From: Progne subis subis
Taxonomy: Eukaryota > Chordata > Aves > Passeriformes > Hirundinidae
Assembly (NCBI GenBank): GCA_022316685.1
Contig: JAKJHU010000676.1
Span: 62,001-126,000 of the forward strand
Direction of reading: 5' to 3'
DNA: 64,000 bases
The notes beneath the pieces are model-generated. The model was not told the origin of the DNA. It worked only from the letters and a program-made list of their open reading frames with translations, and ran no database searches. Of this stretch, positions 11,478 to 24,130 are shown piece after piece (within the stretch, counting starts at the first letter, position 1; the number at the start of each line of letters is the position of its first letter). A program made the translations under genes and the position numbers.

Positions 11478-14400
11478 TGGAAGCTGGTTTTGGAACTAGG
11501 TTCTAATAGTTGTTTACTAGTTTAGTTTTCAATTAAACTTGCATTTGCTGTGTAAAAGACATGAAGATGTACACAAGAGTCTACTAAAATGGAGATATGC
11601 AAGAAAAACCAATGCAATATTTGGATTGCTTTATGACACCTGAAAATAAAGGCTTGTGTTCTATAGCTGCAGTAACTTGGCCCTTTGCATGGTGCAGTTG
11701 GCACAATTTTATGCTTATTTTATGGGACTCAGGACTAGATTTACTGTCTTGCTCAGCTGTGGCCTGAGGCAGCAGAATAGGTGATGCTGTGGGCAAGCCC
11801 ATATACTTGTGGTTGGAATGTACAAAGGCAGCTTGGACACTTCAGCTTGCGCACAAGTGCATCCAAGATATCTGTATCATGATGTTCCCAGCTCCTGTAT
11901 ATGTCATCAGGGTGCCTTTTGACAAAAGGCTGTGATGGACAGGGTTTGTGTATGTTTATTGTGTCCCATTGATTATTGTCTGTTCTGAAGACAGATTCAT
12001 AATTAGCAAAACAAATTGCTGGTGAGGGGGTGTGTTTAGGGAGTGGCGCTGGTACTGTTGTGATGTCTGGAAGAGATCCAACAAGGCATACAGCTCTCCG
12101 CCATATCATTAGAATGATGTCGGGTCAGCAATGCCGAGTGAGACTTCTTGTCTAGGAAAGGAAAAAATAAAGAGTTTAGAACAAGGAGAGAAGTAAAAAT
12201 AAGAAAGTGAAAGAATCCCCCATTTTTGGGACATTGTTCCAAATGGGCAGTACTGTGAAAGTAAGAGTTAGCCTCTGTGTTATGTGAATTGGAAGAGGGC
12301 TTTCAAACAACTGCCTTGGTGTCTTATGCTCTTACTTTCCAGAATTTTACTTCCTCCCCCCCACCCCCAAGAATGTTTTCTTTTCCCTCTTTGCTTATTA
12401 ACTGTTTTCTGTGAGGAAAAACCTCAGTGAGAATCAGTAGCTCAATTAAAAAAAAGAAAAAAATCTTGGAAAAAACTGTGATTTGAAGGTTTTGGATGAT
12501 GGGGATTAACTTTTGCTTCCCACCTAAAGTGATTTCGGGGCTTTTGCAGTCTGGGAGTACAGCTTGGGGCTACCATGGCCTCCATTTAGGGGAAGACCTG
12601 ATGCCTGGTTATTCAAGGATGCAGGGAAGAGCACACCTGGGAGAGCCTTGTCTGTGTATGTGCCACTGCAGTAGTGCCGCACAGCTGTGCCAGATGCTTA
12701 TAGAAATGACACTGCACTGATGGGAGGATTATTTGTGCTACAGAAGTGACAATTTCTGGGGCTGGAATGTGTCAGGAAGGAGGGATTAGACAGGGAACTC
12801 CACAGGGGCTTTTTTCTGCCCTGTATTTTCTACAAGAGAAAAGCAGACCTGAAGCATAGCTGCGACTAATGGGATCCTGAGCTGAACTTTGCAGCTTTCC
12901 CCTGTGATCGCGGCAGACTGACCCAAGCACTGCTCTCGGAACTGCTGATTTCAGGGTGTGTCATTGATTTGTTCTGGATGGTAGCAATTCCTCTGACTTC
13001 ACTGCAGTTTTTAAAAAAGGAAGGGTTTGTGTTTTTCATCCATTGCAAAATTGTGTTGACTGCATTGTCCCTGAAATATAAATAATATATTCCTGTGATT
13101 TTTGTTGAGGAGAAAACCAATCCAGCTTTAGTTCAGACAGCGCTAACTTGCTGTCTTTTTATTCCCCACAAAAAATTCCTCAGTTCCGATTTCACAGAAC
13201 CGGAGGTAAAATTTAGTTCTAATTTTAGAGCTAAAATTCTACCATTTTAGTTATTCAGGCACTGTTCATACCATGCTACAAAGAAAATGCAAGGACTCGA
13301 GTGTGCCTCTGTAGTTATTAAACGTTTGCTATTGTGGATAAAATTGGAAGGAGGAGGAAAGGCAGGCTGAGCCAGAGGGTGATCAAAAGTCCAAAAGGTC
13401 TCAGAAGCCAGTGTACCTGGGAGAGTTTAAAAATGGGACACTGATGTCAAAGCCATTTTGGTGCTTTCAGATGTGCCATCCTCAGCGTTCAAGGACCTTG
13501 GAGCCAAAATGAATGGTGTTGGTCGGGAGCAGTTTATAACTTCAAATGGTCACTTAATTTGCTTGTTGTTATTGTCATACAATTAAAGTCATGGCCATTG
13601 AGCTAAAAGATGAGGGATTTGATTGGCTTTTTGGATCTGTAATCGCTGCTGTGATGTAGCTGCCTGGAGGCAAGGACTTGCAAACTGATCTTTCCAATAG
13701 AAGGATTATAGCTGAGGAGGGAGTGCTGGGTTTAAAGAAAGAAAAGTTTAAAGCTGTCATATAGTGGTTTCCACTCAGATGAAAAAGAAGAGGATTATAA
13801 AGCTTTTTTAAAAAAATAAAAAAGTAAAAAAAATAGCATTGTTAAAGGACTGACAATGGAAAAATTGCTTTTAGGGGGGAAAAAAAAAAAAATCTCTTGG
13901 GACTTGCATTTTGAAAGGATGATTCCCCACAAGTAGAGGGTGAAGTGAGCACCCAAAAGGCATGACAGCCAGGTCTCGGGGCTGTGTATCTCTGAAATTC
14001 TGCTCCTGAGAGAATTCTGCTCATCTAAACTGGTTGTTGTTGGGAGTTGCTGTTGTACAGGGCTGCTCTCAGCAATGTAGCCCCTCTAATCTGAGTCTGT
14101 GACTGGGGACTTTGAATATTTTGTTGGTTCTTTTCTGTCACAGCATTTTGGACCTTCACACTTCACGTAAAAAGATTTCTCGTTCTATCCACTTTGAGGC
14201 TTGAAGGTATTTTTTATGGACAGAGGAGAGGTCAGGTTGCCTCTGGGAGGTTGCTGAGCACAGGGAACTCACGGCTGGGGTGAAGAAGTGAGAAAATGAA
14301 ATGGCGAATATGGAAACACAGAGCCGTTTGACAAATAAGGGGAAATACCTTCCGTCTTTCCGTATTCCCTTGATGCTGCCTTAAGCCATTGAGTCAGGAA

Positions 14401-14742
14401 AGGATTCAAATGTTCATTTCAGACCCTTGATATTCTTTCAAGTTAGCTCAAGTAGACAGGCCACTGAGATGTGTAAACCCGGATGTTTCCTTGCTCTTTT
14501 TGTGTGATTTACCCAGGATTATTTGTATTATTTACCCAACTTTCTAAAGATCGGTGGTATTGCACCATCTGAAGATTTTCCACTGTTGTGCTCCATTGAG
14601 TCTTTGAGTAGCCTGTGTTTGACTTGGATCAAAAGATCAAGCAGTGTCACGGGCTTCAGCACTCTCTGGTAAGGGCCAATGTATTTTTTCATGGCAAGTG
14701 TAAAACATCTCAATTTTGTGATTAAATTTCTTTTCTATGCAT

Positions 14743-14764
14743 GGTAGTATTTTAAAATACTACC
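14743..14764. repeat. 22-base perfect palindrome
   Basis: ggtagtatttt followed at once by its exact reverse complement aaaatactacc. The flanks (at 14742 and 14765) no longer pair. There is no element around it that I recognise. Confidence 0.85.
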
Positions 14765-17700
14765 TTCATGATAACAGCTTCTTTCCAGAGCATGTCTGCA
14801 TCATCTGGAAGGGTAATGGCTGTAATATTAATTGCTACAGAAAGAAATAGTTTTGCACTTATTAGTAGAAATGAGTTAAATGAGATAAAGCTGGGTCACA
14901 CTACTGCACAGCATGTGTGCGGCCAGGCTATAACCCTTGGCTGAAACACACATATCCACATTTGGTTTTAAGATGCAAAATTAGAAGTTTAATGCCTTTC
15001 TAATTTTTTGCCAATGCTGATTGAATTACTGGGGCATTGTGAAAACCTGTGGAAAGACTATGTGGAAAGAAAGCAGCTTGGCTTGAGGACCTAAGCTGAC
15101 TGGCATTGCTGGGGGCTGTTATTTCTGGAGAGGCTGGAGTTGACAAAAGTTTGCAGACACTATGCTGAACATGGCTAAGGGAGCAAGTTAGCATGGGAGT
15201 CCTGCCTGGCTGACAGCCACAGGGGGGGATATTCAGGATGCTCTTTGAGCTAATGTGGGCCAGGTAATGGAGAAGGCTGCTAAAATCCTTGAGGCTACAG
15301 GAACGGTTAGGTCCGTCCCTGCCTTCCTAATGATGGGGAGGAAGCAGAAACACTGACCCAAGCAAACCAAACCCTGTAGTCTGCTTCACGCCAGGGATCA
15401 CTGCTGTACAGCTGGCTGTGGTTCTCTCTCTTTGTATTTGGCTTTTAAAATTCAAATGCTTTGGCCAGAAATGTTATAGCAGAAGTCTATGTCTTAGAGG
15501 ACATTAGTCTGTAGAGACACTTGGCGGGACCACAGAATATCTGAATGTGAAGTAACTTGCTTCTTAATTTTGTAAACCCTTATGTAAACACATTTTTTGG
15601 ATCACTGAGAGTTGATTGTTTAACTTTTCTCTCTACAGTTTGTAAAGTAACAACAACAAAAAAGCCCAAAAGAAAAAAGAAACAAAACATTACTTATTGT
15701 CTTGGTGTGCCCATGTAACACTTTCCAAATGTAAAAGCCTCTTAGGATATGGAAAAGCAGCAACACTATTTATACTTCCTTTATGAAAAGGCTGATCAAA
15801 GGAGCACAACTGTGCTTTGCTTTATTTAGCATTGATGACTCTATTAAGGTCAGGGTGCTTATGATTTTATTGAATTCAAAAGTTGCGGGCTCTGCAAAGC
15901 ATAAAGCCGGCTGAAGTTCTGGTATGTGCTCGATTTATATCGTATTATGCGCCGTGCTATCACAACATGTTTTGTGCTCTGATGGCTGAATTTCTTTGCC
16001 AGTCATTTGGAAAGTCCACCTTTTATTTGGGGCTTGTCGGTCTTACTCTCTCACTCCCTCTTTCTCTTTTTTAATATTTTTTTCCCTTAAACCTTGCTGA
16101 AGGGTGTTGAGAATTAGGAAGGTTTGACCTTGCTGGGAACTCAAGAGTTTTCCTCCGTGGAAGAGAACTAATCCCAGCTGTGTTCAGCTGAGCAGGCAGT
16201 ACTCTCAGTGCACAGGTGCAGATGGGTTAAAAGACACTCATGTGCTCTGACTCATCCTGCCCAGCTGCTGTGGTCAAGCAGCTTTCTTGGCCACTAGCAA
16301 GGCTCTGAAGAGATCTGTGGAGTAAAAATAGGCATACAGAAAAGTAGATGTGAGATGAGGGCAGTTTCTGCTGATTTCCCCTACAGACATGATACCTTGT
16401 ACCAAAATGTTCTCATGTATTGTACAGATATGGGACGGAGTATGGGGTCCAGTGCCCTTCTTCATTAGGGGTAGGGGAAGAGTGCTCAGATGGATAATTA
16501 AAAGGGTTAATATTATAATGGTGGTATGCCAACTGACTGCACAGCTGATTAAAGCTTTAAGGGGTGTATCAGATCAGATCCCAGACCAGAAATCTCACTA
16601 AAAAGCTTTGCATGGCTTTTTACGGGAGCTATTGTCTCTCTTTCTGCATACAGGGTAGTGACACAGCTTTTGTTCTGTCCTGTGGACAGTGGGCAACATG
16701 GTCCAGCTCTGAATATTGCTGGCGTGGGACAGCAGCCTTTTGGCATGGCATAGTTCAGCATTTTATTGTTGAGATTCCTCCTTTTGTAACTGCTGGTCAC
16801 GTTGGTGGTGAAAGCAGTGTAGCTTTTAATGCAGACAAAAGCAATTCTTATGTGCTAGGCAAGTTTCAAATAGTTGGGTTTTCCCATGTTCTCTGGACTT
16901 CAGAGGTTGGCTGTGATTCCTGGCCCCCCGCCACTCCTCCTCGAGTGGTCCCATTCCTCACTTTATAGATCACTTACTGGTTTTATTACCTTAATTTAGT
17001 TACTATGGAGGGTCTGTCTCTTTTTTTTTTGTTTGTTTGTTTTTGTTTTTTAATTGCCTTTTCCCCAGTTGTAGTTTGACCTTACCACCTGCTTGGCAGT
17101 TAGGATGATGTGTGACCCTGAAAATGGAAGGCAAATCGTTCTTTTCCAGTCTGCTCTTGTACTACAGGCACGATCAGGCAGCAGTGGCCATGGTGGGTCT
17201 CCTGCCTGCAGTCCTTGTTGGCTGCCTGGCAGAGCTCTCCTGCTGTTGGATTTGGTGAGGGCAGAGCCCAGCTGACCCACAGCCTACCTGTATTAGCCCT
17301 GGTTAGATGAGCTGGTGGTGCTTAAGACACGCTGAAGACTTTGGTCAGACTAAAACTGGTGGCTTCTCCAGTAACAATACTTCACATAGCATGTGGAATC
17401 TGGGAGTTTTTCCCTTGATCACTTGGAAGGAGGGCTGGTAGTCATGACCCTGGCAGAACTGCAGATGTGCCTACATTTTTTCTGTTACTTCTTTGAGTCT
17501 GTGCATCTCTGCATGCCTTTGAGACCAGAGCTGTTCACAGTGTTCACTCACACCTTGCCTGCCCTCCTGTGAGAACATTTAAGGTCAGCCCTGGGTGCTG
17601 GGAGCTGTGGGTCTGCTTCTGATGCTCCTCTCATGGCGTCAAAGACAAAAGATGGTGGTGAGTTTCAGAGATGCAGGTTGTATGTGGTCCTGGCTGCTGC

Positions 17701-20700
17701 AGAGTGGAGCACATCCAAAAGCTGGGTCTTCCCTCAGTGTTTGTAGGGGGGTATTCACAGAAAGTGCCTGTAGACCTCTGGTCTTGCAGCTGTATCCTTG
17801 CACAGCTTTGGTGTAAGAGATTAATGCACTGTTGATGCTGTGAGGTTGTGATTTGATTTAATTTATTTCACATTGAACTCATTAACTGCTCTCTGTCATG
17901 CATCTTTCTGACCAGCAATGAGCAAACTGTGGTGTGGGTGCCAGGGATGCATTAGCAGACATTGCGTAGCGTGTAAAAGGGTACAATGGGATGGGTGAGG
18001 AAACACTTGCCAGCTCCTGACTTCCACTCACTTTCCACTGCAGGCTTCACTGCTTGTCTGGGGATGAAATGCAGGGTCTGGCACTCAAGTCTGCAGAAGT
18101 GCTTGACCTGTCTTGGAGGTGTCATTAATGAAATAAAGCAAGTGCTCAACTGCCCTCATAGTTTTCTTAGGTTAAGAACCTCCATTTTGAATTCTATGTG
18201 ACAGGATCTGTAAAGGTACAAAAGAAATTAATAAACTGAGTAAATCAGTCAGTAAATCTAATAGAGATTTAAGGTCTGCCCTCCCTTCACTGAGTTTGAG
18301 TAATGATTATATATGAGTTTAAACTGCCAAGTTTGGACTTGTATCCAGACTGCTACTCCAAGCCTTATGTCTTGGGTCTTATCTTCTCTTCTGGATCCAA
18401 TACATTAGGATTAATATATGTATATTGGAAAGTGTAAGTAAACCTTAAAATATGGTAGATATTGTCATGCCCTGTTCACAGCTCTGTTTAATATATATGC
18501 ATCAAGGTCTTGATTTTTAGATTAAACTGAATGAACTGGAGGTGACAAGCTTTTATGTGCAGCAAATGGCTTTTGTGACCCATTTTGGGAGGAGCTGGAA
18601 GTTTTATGCTGGTGGCTGCTGGGCAGTACTGGCTTCCTAGCTGAAGAACTGACTTAGGAAGGTACAGAAGAAAGACAAGTAGAATGTATGAAAGAAGTTG
18701 AAAATGAAAGTGAAATGGCACAAAATATATAAATAAGTTTCCCATCACAGCTTTTTTCTTTATAGGAGTTCCACTATTAGGTAAATCATATGACTGTTGC
18801 TTTGCTGAAGGCAAGTCTCTCTAGGTGGTAAATTGTCCTCAGTCCCTCCAAGGTCTAGATTTTTTTTTTATTTCTCAGATGGTGAAAATAATCCCTCTTG
18901 CAAACTGAATTTTGCTTGTGGCAACTCCTCTAAGGCATCAACTTCAAGCATGGTCCAGAGCTAATTAAATCAAAGAGTATTGATCAAATAGTTGGCCTCC
19001 TGCTTAGACTTTACATTCTTCTTGCTTGAACAAGGAGCTGCCTTGAAACCCTGACTTCTGCTGATGTATCTAGAACTTCGGTGGGAAAGAAGAACTTGTG
19101 TCTCTCTTCCCTTGCAGAAAAAAAAGTGAAAATACGGGGGGGAGGGGTTGAGGCGAAAAATTTGGAGAGAAGGGCTAACCTCTAAACTTGGAGGTAGGAT
19201 GGAATTTTCAGGGGCCAGGGGCATGTGGAGAGTTGACAGCATTTTCCTCTGCTGTTAGCCAGCATATTTCCATAGGGTCCTTGCTGAAAACTTCACCAGT
19301 GTGAGGGACTTTAGTCATAGTCACTACAAGAAGGGCTTTGTGAGTAAAGTGCTGCCCCTTGTCCCTTCTTGCTTTCTCTGTCACAGGCAGCTTAGCCCAG
19401 CTCTGGTTTTGGGAACATGTAGTGTCTTACACAAAAAATGCAGTAACTGGATGATTCTGCTTGGTCAAATGAAACAGAAGTCTGTAAATATCTTGATGAG
19501 AAGACAGAGCTAGTACTGGCTCATGCCTTCAAGGTAGTAAAGGGCTTTCTGTTTACCTGCATGGAGTATGTGTGTTAATGTATGAACAAGAAAAGGGGAA
19601 AATCCAGTAGAATACATCAGATTTAATCAAACTTTTGGAGTTTGATAATAGTTTTGATAACTGTAATGGTTAGGATAACCATTTTTTTAGATTTTTAAAT
19701 ATCTTATAACTTACTAATTTCTATATAATTGTTCTGCATTTAATGCCAAACTTTATGTCCTGTAGTATTTTAGATTTACCATGTATTGTGTTAATCATCC
19801 AGACCCCAGACTCTGAGCTGGCACCTGAACTGCTGGTAACCAATTGCCCAGCACACTGCAGAATTTTTGTTATGGGTATGTATTTCTGTATTTGATCATT
19901 GTGAGAGCATAGATCCCAGATAAAGAAAAATTGTTCATGGGAGAGCAGCTGCCACAATATTTCAGAGTAAAGGCTGAAGCAGCCTAATTTTAAGAATTTG
20001 CATATAACAGATGAAGCTGTTAATAACGTCTTGGCATCAAGACAGCACCAAAAAAAGAGATAATCAACAGGTGCCCATCCTTTGGTTTTGGTGTTTTCCT
20101 GGTTTTGTTTTTTCTCATTTGTTTTCTCATTCCCAATGAATAATGGGGGTGGTACCATCATTGTCATGGAAACAGGGCACAGTGGCAATTAGAATGGATG
20201 TAAGTCTTTTGTTTCTGGGGGACTGAAGTGTCTCGTGCTCAGTGGCAATTTGCTGAGATTATCTGATGTGTGTAACTTGCATGACCACAGCCAATGGAGA
20301 CCATGTGGTTTGGTGCTTCTCATCTGAGTAAACACCAAAAAATGGGACCCACAAATTGACTTCACCATTGAACACAAGAGTTTCGGGGAACTGATGGTGG
20401 TGTTGGATATTTCTGTTTTCAAAGAAGCTGGTATTATGCTGAATTGCTTTAATTTTGGTTGGTGGGGATAGAGTGGTCCCAAAACCTCCTTGCTGCAGAA
20501 GTTTGGATTTAAGTGAGAAGAAAGTGGAAGCTGGAAGTCCTTGGGGCAGGCAGTTGTTGCTTTGCTGGGTGTCAGGGCTGAGGGCTCCTGTCTGGGCCAG
20601 CAGAAAGAAGAGACTTGTGCCTCCTGATGAATGGGGATGTGTCTCTAAAAAAAGACACTGTGCTCTTCTTGGCAAAGCTTTTTGACGGGCTGTGAAGGGG

Positions 20701-21630
20701 CAACTGTGGCTCTGAGATATTACTGTGCTCCAGGAAGGAAATCCTGATCTTGCAGGGCAGGAGGGAGAATGCCCACTGATTTTTGGGGAGGTTGAGGGTT
20801 TGTCAGGGTTTTACTGCTAGAGATGGGGATGGATGAGGACAGAGAGCAGCCTTAGGGCTGCTATAAGGTCACAGTGGCCGGGAAGGGTTTAAAATAGCAC
20901 TGTACTGAAGTGCCCATGGCAGAGTTGCTTGGCATAGACATGTACAGTCTTGGTTTTGCGTGTGGGCTGTTTTAATGCTCTTCTGTGTTGCTAAAGGAGC
21001 AGAAATGTCCTGCTACAAGGATGTGATCCAGCCCCCGGTTGTCTAACAAAGAAATTCTTGTTGCTAAACAAAAGGCTTTCTTAAGAAATATATAGATGCC
21101 CAGAGTTTGAATTTATGCTTTTCCCTGTGGGATGAGTCATTGCGCTGGTTTTTAATAGATCATTCTAAATTTATGTGCCTGCTGTTCAGATTAAACTCTG
21201 ATCTGGTGTGTGAAGTAAGATTCAGTAGTTGTTGTGCTCTGCTGCTGTCCTGACACTCGGGAGAGAACTGCTAGTTAAAGTCTGCTTCTGGCTTTTTCTG
21301 TGCAGGTAGCAGTTACTAAATACATTACAAAACATCGTCCTTTCAGGTGACGCTGGCTGGCTGCACGTGTTGCTACTTAATGTTTTTTTTAAGCAAACAT
21401 CCAATGCCTGCTGGCTTGTTGGTTGTATTTCATTTAATTGAATCAGTCTTATTGCGAGAACATGCTGACAAGTCAAATCAATACAGTCAGTGAAAGTGTA
21501 GGAAGATGAGGGGAAGGAAGTCAGCTATATGACATAATATAGTCAGTTAAAAACTAATAACAAAGTTGCTGTGATGATTTGTAATGGTAATAATGGTAAT
21601 TCTTAGCTCCTCCTAATCCCTGTCAGAACT

Positions 21631-21634
<4 letters not shown>

Positions 21635-21694
<60 letters not shown>
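21635..21694. repeat. 60-base uninterrupted T run
   Basis: Sixty consecutive T, preceded by tgcc and followed by ccccctcctccccttag-like sequence. It is the longest homopolymer in the window. It could be the reverse-strand poly(A) tail of a young retroposed sequence, although no matching body is recognised on either side, or an expanded pyrimidine tract. Confidence 0.95.
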
Positions 21695-22033
21695 CCCCTC
21701 CTCCCCTTAGTTGCTGCCAGGTTCTGCCCTGAATTTCAGAATTATGATTTGTCACACCTTTGGAGCAAGCAGGGTCGATTCCCTTTGAGGAGGGAAAGTG
21801 AGCTGGAAGAGCTGGTGGAAGAGCTGAGTGCTTTGGGTGGGGCAGTGAGCAGAGGACGAGCAGGAGAGGGAGGAAGATTGGGGCTGTAAGGAGTGCCAGT
21901 GGTGCTGAGCCCTCGGATGCATCCTTGCTGGTCTCTGCTGTAAGTAAACCTGCATGTAAAGCAGATAAATGGAAGTGAGAAAAAAGGGAAATTTCTTTTC
22001 CTATGATGCTGTTGCCTTTGACTTTTGACTTTC

Positions 22034-22038
<5 letters not shown>

Positions 22039-22064
<26 letters not shown>
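22039..22064. repeat. 26-base T run
   Basis: Twenty-six T in a row about 345 bases after the 60-T run. No retroposon body is recognised next to it. Confidence 0.9.
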
Positions 22065-22069
<5 letters not shown>

Positions 22070-23323
22070 AGCAAAGGCTTATCTGCCAAATAAAAAAGCA
22101 GGGATGTGCAGGAACTCTTGGAATTAAAATTTGTGAACCTTGCAGTTTGCTTCTTTGCCCTTTGCATATCTTGTGGGGATTTGTAAACTTTGTTTTGCTT
22201 GACAGCCTATCTGCATCTATTGAGGGAGGGTTTGCCTCTGGCTAGCGTGCCCTTTGCATTAGATAAAGTAATCCCTACTTTCCTGTCCTGTGAAAGGCAA
22301 ACTGAAACAGCTGTATAGCTCATCTGTAGTACAGCAACTATTTTTTTTACCCCCTTTGCTTTTTTATTACTGCCGCTTTTGTTTTAGTTTTCTGCATCTT
22401 CTCTTGCGTGTCTGTCTTGCATCTCCTTGCGCTATCACTGTTGAATATTCAAACTCTTGATCTGCACATGGGCCAAAAATCATTATTGCTTTGAACCTAC
22501 AAATGAATTAAGTGAATTCCCACATCCACCGCAGGAAAGGAAGATATTCCGTTTGATATATAATTTGAAGCCTATAGGAAAATGCATCTGATGAAGTTTG
22601 TGCTAATTCTGTAGCTTCAATACCAAAGTTCCAGCTCTGTTATCATCAAGAGTATTGAGTGTAAGCTCTGTATTTTCATAGTAATTCAGTATGGCTAATT
22701 AGTTTGAAGGCTCTTTGAAGAAGCTGATGTATTGACTAAATAAGCTCTTATTTTTCAAAGCAACTAAAGGCATTCTTAATTTACAGAGCAGATAGTTGTA
22801 AAAGTGCCTTTGGTTTGCATACGAGGAGCCAGTGTGAAGCCTGAGTGTGCTCTGAGTCAAGCTTACTCCTGCACCATCTGCCAGTGTTTGTGTCAGTGTA
22901 CTGTGAGGGAGGTTTCTGGGTCTTTGGCATAGTACTGCAGCATAAATGTGTGCCACTGGGGCTGGATGTGCCCAGGAGGAATATGTCATGTAATGACTGC
23001 CTCTGCATCATTGAAATCAGGGGCAGTATTACCAGTCTGTTCCCTGTTTACAGGCAGGTTGGATCCAATCATGAAGAGCAGCTTTGGGTTTCTAACCAGA
23101 TGACATGGCTAATCCTGAAGCATGTATAAAGCAGCCATAGTTATTAGGAGATTTGTGGCTTTGAAAGTTAGGATTCCCTTAGTGCAGTTTGTTAATGGCA
23201 AGGATTTGCAGTGAGTGAATAATAGATGAAAGTCATCAAAAGGCTTACAGGGGATTTCTTGTGATGTTGTGACGTGTTGTTGGTCTCTCTCATGCCAGAG
23301 CTGCAGATTTTTGTATGATTTGT

Positions 23324-23341
23324 AAAAAAAAAAAAAAAAAA
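23324..23341. repeat. 18-base A run
   Basis: Homopolymer of A after ttgtatgatttgt. No recognisable element before it. Confidence 0.9.
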
Positions 23342-24112
23342 GGAGGGCAGTTATAGTTATTCCTGTTTGTGTCACTTGGGATGATCAAGTTGATGGTGTG
23401 ATGCATTGGGAAGTACAGCCACAGTGCAGAGTATGCTTAATTCCCTTGCTTCTGGCTTTTCCATGGGCCAGCAATGCCCCAACAGCAAAAAAAGACCCTT
23501 CATAGCCTCAAGGTCTGGCAGGTGGAGGGGAAGAGACGCGCCTGGCCATCCTCCCTTCTGCACTGTGCAAGGTGAGCAGGGCTGGTGTTGCACCTCCTCA
23601 CCATCTGGCATAGCTCTTTACTGGGCTCCCAGGAGTATTTCTGCCTGTAATGCCTCTGCTACCACAGCACCAAGCATTTTCTACAAGCCAGGAGCTGCTG
23701 GGTGACAACCCTAACGGCATCTGCCGTTTTGGGTGTCGCACGTCTCCTATGAGACTGTCCCCCCACTGCTTAGGCAGCAGGGTGTCCCTGCTTGTGCCAG
23801 GGACTTCACTCAGCTGGGCTGGTGCACAGCCAATGCCTGCCCTTACCCGCTTCTGTGGTCATAGATTTGGTCCTTGGTCTGGGCTGGCACACCTGCAGAT
23901 GCCTTTTGGATCAGTCCCTGCTCAGAGCCCAGGTCGGGGCTGCAGGCAGCTCCTCCTGAGTCCATGAGGAGCACAAATCAATGAACAACTCACCCTGTTG
24001 TTATGGTTTGATGGAGGTGTGAGGCAGAAAAAGGTTGGGCAGAAAAGCTGTGGGATGGTATTCTGACATTGGATGAAGTGTGAAAGTTTGGTATCTCCAT
24101 TTGTTTTAATTT

Positions 24113-24130
24113 AAAAAAAAAAAAAAAAAA
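24113..24130. repeat. 18-base A run
   Basis: Homopolymer of A after ttgttttaattt. No recognisable element before it. Confidence 0.9.

Noticed and set aside
10964..11506. 180-codon open frame on the + strand
   Set aside because: It lies inside the solo LTR, includes the purine-rich tract that gives a poly-Lys run, and has no retroviral or cellular domain.
19721..20188. 155-codon open frame on the - strand
   Set aside because: No family similarity recognised; composition like surrounding intron; no poly(A) or target duplication suggesting a retrocopy.
23400..23970. GC-rich region with long frames on both strands
   Set aside because: No consistent acceptor/donor pair and no protein similarity; composition alone explains the open frames.
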